Of a stretch of 11,252 nt of DNA, positions 1-6,539 are shown piece by piece. Source of the DNA: CAZDXJ01 sp964509475 (lineage in GTDB: Bacteria > Pseudomonadota > Gammaproteobacteria > Methylococcales > Methylomonadaceae); the NCBI GenBank assembly GCA_964509475.1, contig CAZDXJ010000076.1:1-11252 (forward strand). Reading direction: 5' to 3'. Each line of letters starts with the position of its first letter. Position 1 is the stretch's first letter. The notes under the pieces are model-generated. The model was not told the origin of the DNA. It made no database searches and was given only the letters and a program-made list of their open reading frames with translations. Made by a program: the position numbers and the translations under genes.

Positions 1-91
1 TATGAACTCGTTTGTTAATGTTTGTCAATATTATTTATAAAAGAACCGAATACGCCAACCAACAAGTAGTTGCCTGATATGTGGACGACAT

Positions 92-460
92 TTATTTTAC
101 AACGTGTAACTTGGGTTTGTTATCGGGTTTAGGCGGCGAAGGTGTATTGTCCGGATCATCGTCAAAAAACATGCCGCGTCCATTTTCCTTGCTGAAAATA
201 GCTTTTACAGCCTCTATAGGTATAACGATGTGCATTGGCTGGCCACTGAAGCGGGCATTGAATTCTATTTCTTCGTTCCCCAGAGAGAGTCCATGAATTG
301 CCTCGGGTCTGATATTGAGAACAATTTCGCCATTTTTTACAAAAGCGCGTGGCAAAACGGTAGCCCCATTCTCCGCATCAACCAGCAGGTGCGGGGTCAT
401 GTCATTGTCAACAATCCAGTCATAGATGGCACGAATCAAATAAGGTTTCAACGGGATCAT
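92..460 (-). CDS. sspB: Stringent starvation protein B, ClpXP protease adaptor
   Basis: Adaptor that delivers ssrA-tagged peptides and other substrates (for example the RseA fragment in E. coli) to the ClpXP protease in the cytoplasm. The 122-residue product has the family layout: a folded N-terminal substrate-binding domain (about residues 1-95, opening MIPLKPYLIRAIYDWIVDND), then an acidic, proline-rich linker (residues 99-114, with FFDDDPDN) and a basic C-terminal tail ending LHVVK. That tail resembles the ClpX-binding (XB) tail of E. coli SspB, which ends LRVVK. The linker is short, so the protein is smaller than the about 165-residue E. coli form. The ATG lies 2 bp after the sspA stop. 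No Shine-Dalgarno is visible in front of it, so translation probably depends on coupling to sspA. The identification is secure from the family start, the tail and the sspA neighbour. Confidence 0.96.
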   Translation of the reverse strand: MIPLKPYLIRAIYDWIVDNDMTPHLLVDAENGATVLPRAFVKNGEIVLNIRPEAIHGLSLGNEEIEFNARFSGQPMHIVIPIEAVKAIFSKENGRGMFFDDDPDNTPSPPKPDNKPKLHVVK

Positions 461-462
461 GG

Positions 463-1089
463 TCAGGAGGCCATTTCTTTTTCCGCATTACTGAGACTGG
501 CTTTGAAAGCCTTGCGGCTGAAAATCCGATCAGTATAGTTTTTTATTTCTTCCACCTGCCTGGCCAGATCAATACCGACACTGGGCAAACGCCAGAGCAG
601 CGGTGCCAACGCACAGTCGATCAGGGAAAACTCGTCCCGCATAAAATAAGGCCGCGAATCAAATACTGGAACGGCCGCCAGCAAACTCTCACGCAACATT
701 TTTTTGGCGCGGGCGGATTTTTTTTCACCCGAATTCAAAATTTCGTCCAGCAATGTATACCAGTCTTGATCAATGCGTTTAATCAACATTCGATCATTGG
801 CACGCGATACCGGATCCATTTGATGTAATGGCGGGTGAGGAAAACGTTCGTCAAGGTATTCCATGATGATGCGTGCATCATACAGAACCAGATCACGTTC
901 TATCAGCGTGGGTGATGTGCCATTGGGATTTAATTCGAGTAAATCCTCAGGAGGTTCGGTCGGATCATAATATTCGATTTCTGCGGTAACACCCTTTTCG
1001 TTCAAAACAAAGCGAGCGCAATGGCTCATTGCACAAGTTGGCGATGAATAAAGAATCATAACAGATTTACGGGTATTGAAGTTGACCAC
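463..1089 (-). CDS. sspA: Stringent starvation protein A, RNA polymerase-associated GST-fold regulator
   Basis: SspA binds RNA polymerase holoenzyme and alters promoter use in stationary phase, starvation and acid stress; it has a glutathione-S-transferase fold without the usual transferase activity. The 208-residue product has an N-terminal thioredoxin-like domain (about residues 9-85) and an all-helical C-terminal domain (about 90-205, with DWYTLLDEIL and FSLIDCALAPLLWRLP). Residues 73-88 (RIIMEYLDERFPHPPL) match the conserved surface pocket PHPPL at 84-88 that is essential in E. coli SspA. The start is GTG; the next in-frame Met is residue 11, which would cut into the first strand. A GGGG stretch about 10 nt upstream is a plausible ribosome binding site. 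Two cysteines (C19, C24) sit where a GST active site would be, unlike the E. coli protein. It forms an operon with sspB, which follows 2 bp later. Confidence 0.96.
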   Translation of the reverse strand: MVNFNTRKSVMILYSSPTCAMSHCARFVLNEKGVTAEIEYYDPTEPPEDLLELNPNGTSPTLIERDLVLYDARIIMEYLDERFPHPPLHQMDPVSRANDRMLIKRIDQDWYTLLDEILNSGEKKSARAKKMLRESLLAAVPVFDSRPYFMRDEFSLIDCALAPLLWRLPSVGIDLARQVEEIKNYTDRIFSRKAFKASLSNAEKEMAS

Positions 1090-1136
1090 GAATTAAAAAC
1101 CCCTGTTCAAGAGCTATTGTCTACTGGAAAGGCAGC

Positions 1137-1145
1137 ATTATAGCA
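1137..1145 (-). promoter_or_regulatory. Extended -10 promoter for sspAB
   Basis: On the minus strand this reads TGCTATAAT: a perfect TATAAT -10 hexamer with the TG extension one base upstream. No convincing -35 box is found 16-18 bp upstream, which is common for extended -10 promoters. Transcription would start near 1130, giving a leader of about 40 nt before the sspA GTG at 1089. It implies that sspAB is transcribed independently of petABC even though it lies directly downstream on the same strand. Inferred from sequence only. Confidence 0.6.
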
Positions 1146-1206
1146 TGTTGGAAAAGAGATTTTTTTACAATGGATCAAAATGAATTAAACAAATCCGTGC
1201 TAACTA

Positions 1207-1232
1207 TATAAAAAACATCCTTGTTTTTTATA
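1207..1232 (-). terminator. AT-rich perfect hairpin after petC, possible terminator
   Basis: A perfect 11-bp inverted repeat (arm TATAAAAAACA, loop of 4 bases) begins 7 bp past the petC stop codon. In the minus-strand transcript the second arm contains six U residues, so the hairpin could end petABC transcripts. The stem has only one G-C pair and no separate U-tract, so it is not a classic GC-rich intrinsic terminator. It could instead be an mRNA 3'-end stabiliser or simply AT-rich spacer. Its symmetry means it reads the same on either strand. Confidence 0.45.
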
Positions 1233-1239
1233 ATATGGG

Positions 1240-1962
1240 TTAATGAATGTCTTTCCAATATTCTTTTTTCAAAAGATAAGCTACAACGGTAAACATCAAA
1301 ATAAAAAACAGAACATATTTGCCCATGCTGCGCCGTTCCAATTGATGGGGTTCTCCGATGTACACCAGAAAATTGACCAGGTCATTGACAAACTGATCAA
1401 ATTCCCTGGGACTCATGTTGCCCGATTCTTGCAAGGAAAGTTGTTTAATCACTTTGCGCCCGTCTTGCTTTTTATAGACCGGAACTTGCAGGCCTTGCAA
1501 CTGCCATAAGACATTGGGCATACCCACATCCTTGAATACGATGTTATTGCTGCCTAATGGCTTGTCAGGGTCGTTATAAAAACCCTTGAGGTAGGAGTAT
1601 AACCAGTCGGCGCCACGGGAGCGGGCAACCAGTGACAAATCCGGCGGATTGGTGCCGAACCATCGGTTAGCGTCATGAGGATTCATCGCGGACACCAGGT
1701 TATCATAAATTCCGGCACCTTCCGGAGCAATTTCAGCCAATACTTTCTCTTCTGTGGCTTCGAAATCATGGGCGATATTCAGGTAACGAAAATGCTTGGC
1801 GGAATGACAGCCAAGGCAATAAGTTACATAATTGCGCGCGCCTCGAAGCAGCGATGCGTTATCGGAAAGATCGATATCGGCTTCTTGTAATTCCACGCCA
1901 CCGGACGCTTGCACAGCGAAAGGCAACAACAAAAGTAATACGATGTGTTTTATTGTTTTCAT
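1240..1962 (-). CDS. petC: Cytochrome c1 subunit of the bc1 complex
   Basis: Membrane-anchored c-type cytochrome that takes electrons from the Rieske centre and passes them to a soluble cytochrome c on the periplasmic side. The 240-residue product has an N-terminal Sec signal peptide (residues 1-19, KTIKHIVLLLLLPFAVQA, cleavage probably near ASG), one haem c site CLGCH at residues 49-53, and a likely axial methionine at M148 (DVGMPNVLW). A C-terminal anchor helix (about 214-231) ends in a basic cytoplasmic tail, KKEYWKDIH. PPDLSLVARSRGADWLYSYLKGFY (106-129) is typical of cytochrome c1. Length matches the usual beta/gamma form. The ATG is one base after the petB stop and has no strong Shine-Dalgarno, so translational coupling to petB is likely. 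It is the last gene of petABC. Confidence 0.97.
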   Translation of the reverse strand: MKTIKHIVLLLLLPFAVQASGGVELQEADIDLSDNASLLRGARNYVTYCLGCHSAKHFRYLNIAHDFEATEEKVLAEIAPEGAGIYDNLVSAMNPHDANRWFGTNPPDLSLVARSRGADWLYSYLKGFYNDPDKPLGSNNIVFKDVGMPNVLWQLQGLQVPVYKKQDGRKVIKQLSLQESGNMSPREFDQFVNDLVNFLVYIGEPHQLERRSMGKYVLFFILMFTVVAYLLKKEYWKDIH

Positions 1963-1963
1963 A

Positions 1964-3364
1964 TCAATTCAGGCTGTCTTTGAATTTTTTGGCGAGTCGG
2001 CTGGCTACGTTGAGTAATCCCTTTGCATCCAGTTTTCTGGGCAGAATGGTAAGGCCACTCCGGGTTTTTACAGGCTCTTTGAGGGTAATTTCGTCAAGGG
2101 TTTCAAGCAGAGCAGGGATTCTGTCTTCGAGTGTCGGTTGCGGTGTCAAACGTCTTGGAACCGGTTTGGTTTTTTCCCAACGGGTATAGATGGGCATCAA
2201 CAGAAAAAAGCCGAAGTAAATGACCGTTAGAATGCGGGCGATCAGGGTTGCGGTTGGTGTCGCCGGTTGCGTGCCCAGATAACCCAAACCCATGAAACTG
2301 AGTACGAACAAGGCTACGGCTTTTTTATAAAAGCCGCCACGGTAACGGATCGAACGGACTTTACAACGATCCAGCCAGGGGAGCAGGAATAACACGACAA
2401 TCGCGCTGCCCATGCCAATGACGCCGGCGAATTTGTCAGGAATCGCCCTCAAAATGGCGTAGAATGGTGTGAAATACCAGACCGGAGCGATGTGTTCGGG
2501 GGTTTTCAGTGGATCGGCCGGGATAAAATTGGCATGTTCCAGGAAATAGCCGCCCATTTCCGGCATGTAGAAAATGACAGTAGCGAAAAAGAACAGGAAA
2601 ACACCGACGCCCACCAGGTCTTTTACCGTGTAATAGGGATGAAAGGCAACGCCATCCACGGGCACACCCCAGGGGTCTTTGTTTTCCTTGATGTCGATAC
2701 CGTCCGGGTTGTTGGAACCCACTTCATGCAGGGCGATAATATGCAGGAATACAAGCAATACCAAAGCCAGCGGCACAGCGATAACATGGAAAGCGAAAAA
2801 GCGGTTCAAGGTCGCATCGGAAACGACATAATCACCCCGTATCCATAACGACAAATCATCACCAATGACTGGAATGGCGCTGAACAATGAGATAATGACC
2901 TGGGCGCCCCAGTAGGACATTTGTCCCCAGGGCAATAAATAACCCATAAAGGCTTCCGCCATAAGGCAAACATAAATCAGCATGCCAAATATCCAGATCA
3001 GTTCTCTGGGGTTTTTATAAGAGCCGTATATCAGACCACGGAACATATGCAGGTAAACGACGATGAAAAAGGCGGAAGCGCCGGTGGAATGCATGTAACG
3101 AACCAGCCAGCCCCAGTTGACATCGCGCATGATATATTCAACCGAATCAAAAGCGAGTTTGGCGTCCGGTTTGTAATTCATGGTCAATAAAATACCGGTG
3201 ATGAATTGATTGACCAATACCAGCAAAGCCAGGGAGCCAAAAAAATACCAGATATTGAAGTTTTTCGGCGCGTAATAATGCGCCATGTGTTCATTCCATA
3301 ATTTGCTCAATGGAAGGCGTTTGAGAATCCAGTCTGAACACTGTGAAATGCCGTTTGTTTTCAT
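1964..3364 (-). CDS. petB: Cytochrome b subunit of the bc1 complex, with long C-terminal tail
   Basis: Integral inner-membrane subunit that oxidises ubiquinol at the Qo site and reduces quinone at Qi through two b haems. Eight transmembrane helices are evident. The four haem ligands are H92 and H106 in one helix (RYMHSTGAS, VVYLHMFRG) and H193 and H208 in the other (FFAFHVIAV, VFLHIIALHE). The Qo motif is PVWY (residues 294-297) instead of PEWY. The protein is 466 residues; relatives usually end shortly after the EKTKPVP segment seen here at 397-403, so about 65 residues form an extra, probably cytoplasmic, tail. The start is fixed by AGGAGGA (3371-3377) 6 nt upstream; the ATG overlaps the petA stop by 4 bp (ATGA). 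It lies between petA and petC in a tight operon. Confidence 0.98.
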   Translation of the reverse strand: MKTNGISQCSDWILKRLPLSKLWNEHMAHYYAPKNFNIWYFFGSLALLVLVNQFITGILLTMNYKPDAKLAFDSVEYIMRDVNWGWLVRYMHSTGASAFFIVVYLHMFRGLIYGSYKNPRELIWIFGMLIYVCLMAEAFMGYLLPWGQMSYWGAQVIISLFSAIPVIGDDLSLWIRGDYVVSDATLNRFFAFHVIAVPLALVLLVFLHIIALHEVGSNNPDGIDIKENKDPWGVPVDGVAFHPYYTVKDLVGVGVFLFFFATVIFYMPEMGGYFLEHANFIPADPLKTPEHIAPVWYFTPFYAILRAIPDKFAGVIGMGSAIVVLFLLPWLDRCKVRSIRYRGGFYKKAVALFVLSFMGLGYLGTQPATPTATLIARILTVIYFGFFLLMPIYTRWEKTKPVPRRLTPQPTLEDRIPALLETLDEITLKEPVKTRSGLTILPRKLDAKGLLNVASRLAKKFKDSLN

Positions 3365-3960
3365 GCATTTTCCTCCTGTTGATCCTCACCGATCAGGATC
3401 AATGATTCTGTGACATAACGATGCGGGGGAATTTCAAGGTTGGTGGGCGCGGGTACGCCCCGGTAAACCCGGCCTGCCAGATCGAACCAGGAACCGTGAC
3501 AAGGGCAGAAAAAACCACCCTTCCATTTTTCTCCCAAATCGGGAGGGGCGATTTCCGGCCGGAATGTCGGCGAACAACCCAGGTGTGTGCAAAGGCCGAT
3601 GGCGACCAGAATTTCAGGTTTTATCGAACGGAACAGGTTTTTAGCATATTCCGGCTGAATCGATTCATTCGACAGGGGATCAGCGAGTTGCTCGCTTAAT
3701 CCCTTCAGGGTTGCCAGAACCTCTTCGGTTCTGTTGAGGATCCAAATGGGTTTGCCGCGCCATTCCGCGCGAATGAGTTGTCCTGTTTCGATTTTACTGA
3801 TGTCAACTTCCACCGGAGCGCCGGCGGCTTCTGTGGCCACGCTGGGTTGCATCTGGGCGAGAAAAGGAACTGCAATAAATCCGGTACCGACGGCTCCGAC
3901 CACGGTCAGGGCCGAGGTCAGAAATTGGCGTTTTGACTGATCGACGCCTTTATTATTCAT
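3361..3960 (-). CDS. petA: Rieske iron-sulfur subunit of the bc1 complex
   Basis: Carries the 2Fe-2S cluster that accepts the first electron from ubiquinol and swings to cytochrome c1. In the 199-residue product, cluster box I is CTHLGC (residues 124-129: ligands C124, H126; disulfide partner C129) and box II is CPCHG (152-156: ligands C152, H155; disulfide partner C154). The N-terminus has a Tat-like signal anchor, SKRQFL (9-14), followed by a hydrophobic helix (about 16-36). The usual twin arginine is Lys-Arg here. The ATG at 3960 is chosen over an in-frame TTG six bases upstream because CAGGAG (3969-3974) lies 8 nt from the ATG but only 2 nt from the TTG. It is the first gene of petABC and its stop overlaps the petB start. 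Confidence 0.98.
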   Translation of the reverse strand: MNNKGVDQSKRQFLTSALTVVGAVGTGFIAVPFLAQMQPSVATEAAGAPVEVDISKIETGQLIRAEWRGKPIWILNRTEEVLATLKGLSEQLADPLSNESIQPEYAKNLFRSIKPEILVAIGLCTHLGCSPTFRPEIAPPDLGEKWKGGFFCPCHGSWFDLAGRVYRGVPAPTNLEIPPHRYVTESLILIGEDQQEENA

Positions 3961-3968
3961 GGGCAAAA

Positions 3969-3974
3969 CTCCTG
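3969..3974 (-). promoter_or_regulatory. Shine-Dalgarno deciding the petA start
   Basis: The mRNA reads CAGGAG here, 8 nt before the ATG at 3960. It is too close (2 nt) to serve the in-frame TTG at 3966, so it supports the shorter 199-residue Rieske protein. Confidence 0.75.
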
Positions 3975-4015
3975 AGCGATGTATTTATTGAACGTCTGCA
4001 TTTTTCGTACCTGCC

Positions 4016-4024
4016 AATATACCA
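4016..4024 (-). promoter_or_regulatory. Extended -10 promoter for petABC
   Basis: In the 167-bp gap between hisC and petA, the minus strand reads TGGTATATT: a TATATT -10 box with a TG extension. The best -35 match at 17-18 bp spacing (TACAAA or TTACAA) is poor. Transcription would start near 4009, giving a leader of about 50 nt before petA. A 10-bp AT palindrome (ATTAATTAAT, 4024-4033) lies immediately upstream of the -10. The remainder of the gap shows no gene and no convincing intrinsic terminator for hisC. Sequence inference only. Confidence 0.5.
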
Positions 4025-4127
4025 TTAATTAATCGTTGTTTGTAATGCTTGATGGGTAATTATTTTTTATCGTTTTGACAGACCCCACTTGCATGTATTA
4101 CGGCAGATAAATGGACTCGGTCATGTT

Positions 4128-5216
4128 TCATAACTGTGCAAGGCCGTTTTGCAATGCACCAATAAAGGACGCATTTTCTTCGGGTTTGCCAATGGTTACC
4201 CGTAACGTGTCGGTCAGTAATCCGCCTTGTGGCGAGGTGTTTTTTATTAAAATACCTTGTTGTTTCAAATTTTCGAACAACCGGTTCGCGCTGTTTTCGG
4301 GACAACGGAACAAAATGAAGTTGGCGGCACTGGGAAATGCGCGGATACCGGCTAGTTGGTTGAGTTGTTCAAACAGGTACTGGCGTTGCTGGCACAGCGT
4401 TTGAATCTGGTCTGTGAACAAGCTGGCGTGGCTTAACGCAAAATCCGCACTGATCTGGGTGAGGGTATTGATATTATAGGGGAGGCGGATTTTATGCAAT
4501 TGTTCGATTAATGCGGTTTTGCCAACCAGATAACCCAGGCGTAAACCGGCCAGGCCCAGTTTGGATACCGTGCGCATAACCAGTAAATTGTCAAAATGCG
4601 CGGTTTCGGACATAAAACTGGCATCGGCAAACGGTGCATAAGCTTCATCCAGGATAACCAGGCCCGATGTTTGCCGCAGTATTTCATAAACCGCTTCCCG
4701 ATCAAAAAGATTGCCGGTCGGATTGTTGGGATAGGCCAGAAAGATAATACCGGGCTGGCAGCGCTTGATCGCATCCAGCATGGCTGGCAAATCCAGGCCA
4801 AAATCGTTTTCAAGCAAAGCAATACCTTGATAGTTCAAACCCAGGCATTGGGCAATTTGGCGATACATGACAAATCCCGGCTCGGGCGCCAGCACCGTTT
4901 TGTCCGCCGCCAAAGCCATTAGTACTATCTGGATAATCTCATCGGAGCCGTTGCCTAACATCAGACTGCAATCCGGTGGAACCTTGTTGAGTTTTTGCAA
5001 GGTTGTGCAAAGTTGTTTGGCGCCTGGGTCGGGGTAGCGGTTTAATGGGCAATGACGCAGTTTTTGCAGCCAGAGTTCGGTAATTTCCTCAGGCCAGGAA
5101 TAAGGGTTTTCCATTGCGTCCAGCTTGATAAAACCGGCCGCATCGGTAACCGAATAAGCTGACATCGAAAGCAGCTCGGTACGGAAAACCGTATGGGCTG
5201 AAGTGGGTCGTAACAT
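4128..5216 (-). CDS. hisC: Histidinol-phosphate aminotransferase
   Basis: PLP-dependent class I/II aminotransferase that converts imidazole acetol-phosphate and glutamate to histidinol-phosphate and 2-oxoglutarate, late in histidine synthesis. In the 362-residue product the PLP-lysine is K219 in TVSKLGLAGLRLGYL. Other active-site landmarks are LGNGSDEIIQ (87-96), YPNNPTGN (162-169), LDEAYAPF (189-196, with D190) and the substrate-binding NRYPDPG (59-65). LDAMENPY (32-39) is the family's usual N-terminal motif. The ATG at 5216 is supported by GGGGAAG (5221-5227) and lies 14 bp after the hisD stop. It is the last gene of the mla-murA-his run; the next gene, petA, is in the same direction with its own likely promoter. 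Paralogues acting on aromatic amino acids exist, but the position after hisD makes hisC the clear call. Confidence 0.96.
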   Translation of the reverse strand: MLRPTSAHTVFRTELLSMSAYSVTDAAGFIKLDAMENPYSWPEEITELWLQKLRHCPLNRYPDPGAKQLCTTLQKLNKVPPDCSLMLGNGSDEIIQIVLMALAADKTVLAPEPGFVMYRQIAQCLGLNYQGIALLENDFGLDLPAMLDAIKRCQPGIIFLAYPNNPTGNLFDREAVYEILRQTSGLVILDEAYAPFADASFMSETAHFDNLLVMRTVSKLGLAGLRLGYLVGKTALIEQLHKIRLPYNINTLTQISADFALSHASLFTDQIQTLCQQRQYLFEQLNQLAGIRAFPSAANFILFRCPENSANRLFENLKQQGILIKNTSPQGGLLTDTLRVTIGKPEENASFIGALQNGLAQL

Positions 5217-5230
5217 AACGCTTCCCCGGG

Positions 5231-6535
5231 TTATTTGATACGATATTCGGCGGAACGGGCATGGGCGGTAAGCTGTTCACCGCGGGCCAGGATGGAAGCG
5301 GTTTTGGCCAGCTTGTCAGCGCCATCGGGCGAGCAGCCGATCAGGCTGGATCGTTTTTGAAAATCGTAAACACCGAGTGGTGATGAAAACCGCGCCGTAC
5401 CGGATGTGGGCAGAACATGGTTGGGACCGGCGCAGTAATCACCCAGAGCTTCGGCCGTATAACGACCCATGAAAATGGCGCCGGCATTACGAATTTTTGC
5501 GCACAGGGTTTGCGCATCATCGACCGATAACTCCAGGTGTTCCGGTGCGATGCGGTTGGCCACTTCAGCCGCCTCGTCCAGGTTTTTTACCTTGATCAAG
5601 GCGCCGCGCGTCGATAATGAGGTGGCAATGACATCGGCGCGTTCCATTTCAGGTAACAACTTCTGGATGCTTTGTTCCACAGCGTCTAAAAATTCCATAT
5701 TATCGGTAAGCAAAATCGCTTGCGCGTTTTCATCGTGCTCAGCCTGGGAAAATAAATCCATGGCAATCCAGTCCGGATCGGTATCGCCATCGCAAATGAT
5801 CAATATTTCCGAAGGGCCTGCAATCATATCGATACCGACTTGTCCGAAAACCAGTTTTTTGGCCGTTGCGACATAGATATTGCCTGGGCCGACAATTTTT
5901 TCTACAGCCGGAATGCTTTGTGTGCCGTAGGCCAGCGCTGCAATGGCCTGGGCGCCGCCAATCGAGAAAGCGCGATCGACGCCAGCCAGAAAAGCAGCGG
6001 CCAGAACCAGTGCGTTGGTTTCACCCTGAGGTGTCGGTACCACCATGATCAATTCGCGAACGCCGGCTACTTTGGCCGGAATCGCGTTCATCAATACCGA
6101 TGATGGATAAGCCGCTTTACCACCGGGCACATAAAGACCGGCCCGATCCAATGGGGTGATTTTTTGGCCAAGCACGGTTCCGTCCGCCTCGGTAAATTGC
6201 CAGGATTCGAGTTTTTGTTTGTCGGCATAGGCGCGGATGCGATCGGCAGCGATTTGCAAGGCCTTCGCTTCGTGTTCGGGTAATTGTTCCCAGGCATCCT
6301 GAAGGGTTTGGGCCGGGATTGTCAAATCGTCCGCATCGAAAAAATCACAAGCATCGAAACGATTGGTATATTCGATAACCGCTTGATCACCACGTTGCCG
6401 AACATCGTTTATGATGTCCAGCACCTGGTGCTGAACTTCAAGGTTTTCAGATTCATCCCAGCTCAGCAATTGTTGTAATTGTTGTTGAAAATTGATGTCG
6501 GAGGTATTCAGTTTGGTGATGTTCGGCGTGTGCAT
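5231..6535 (-). CDS. hisD: Histidinol dehydrogenase
   Basis: Zinc enzyme that oxidises L-histidinol through histidinal to L-histidine with two NAD+, the last two steps of the pathway. The 434-residue product matches the family length. Expected zinc ligands are Q264 and H267 (SQAEHDENAQ), D366 (ALGDYCAGPNHVLPT) and H425 (LTAHARSAEY). The catalytic Glu-His pair is E332-H333 (APEHLEL). The NAD/substrate region includes LYVPGGKAAYPSSVLMN (134-150), VGPGNIYVATAKK (215-227) and the IDMIAGPSE motif (235-243). The ATG lies 4 bp beyond the hisG stop and lacks a strong Shine-Dalgarno, suggesting coupled translation. No truncation or missing residue is apparent. Confidence 0.98.
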   Translation of the reverse strand: MHTPNITKLNTSDINFQQQLQQLLSWDESENLEVQHQVLDIINDVRQRGDQAVIEYTNRFDACDFFDADDLTIPAQTLQDAWEQLPEHEAKALQIAADRIRAYADKQKLESWQFTEADGTVLGQKITPLDRAGLYVPGGKAAYPSSVLMNAIPAKVAGVRELIMVVPTPQGETNALVLAAAFLAGVDRAFSIGGAQAIAALAYGTQSIPAVEKIVGPGNIYVATAKKLVFGQVGIDMIAGPSEILIICDGDTDPDWIAMDLFSQAEHDENAQAILLTDNMEFLDAVEQSIQKLLPEMERADVIATSLSTRGALIKVKNLDEAAEVANRIAPEHLELSVDDAQTLCAKIRNAGAIFMGRYTAEALGDYCAGPNHVLPTSGTARFSSPLGVYDFQKRSSLIGCSPDGADKLAKTASILARGEQLTAHARSAEYRIK

Positions 6536-6539
6536 AAGT

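Noticed and set aside
1..91. Terminator or gene downstream of sspB
   Set aside because: Only a weak CAAC/GTTG pairing is seen, with no U-tract, and no coding frame can be supported at the window edge.
2492..2848. Plus-strand 118-codon open frame opposite petB
   Set aside because: Antisense to transmembrane coding sequence of petB; its composition reflects the reverse of hydrophobic codons.
3961..3966. TTG start for petA
   Set aside because: The CAGGAG sequence is only 2 nt from the TTG but ideally spaced for the ATG at 3960.
4024..4033. ATTAATTAAT palindrome as an operator
   Set aside because: It is purely A/T in an A/T-rich spacer and is self-complementary by composition; no second half-site supports a binding site.
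4111..4127. Intrinsic terminator after hisC
   Set aside because: The short imperfect dyad here (ATGAC with GTCCAT) has a bulge and no following T-run, so it does not support a terminator.
5469..5876. Plus-strand 135-codon open frame opposite hisD
   Set aside because: It mirrors the hisD coding frame on the other strand, has no ribosome binding site or recognisable domain, and hisD is complete.
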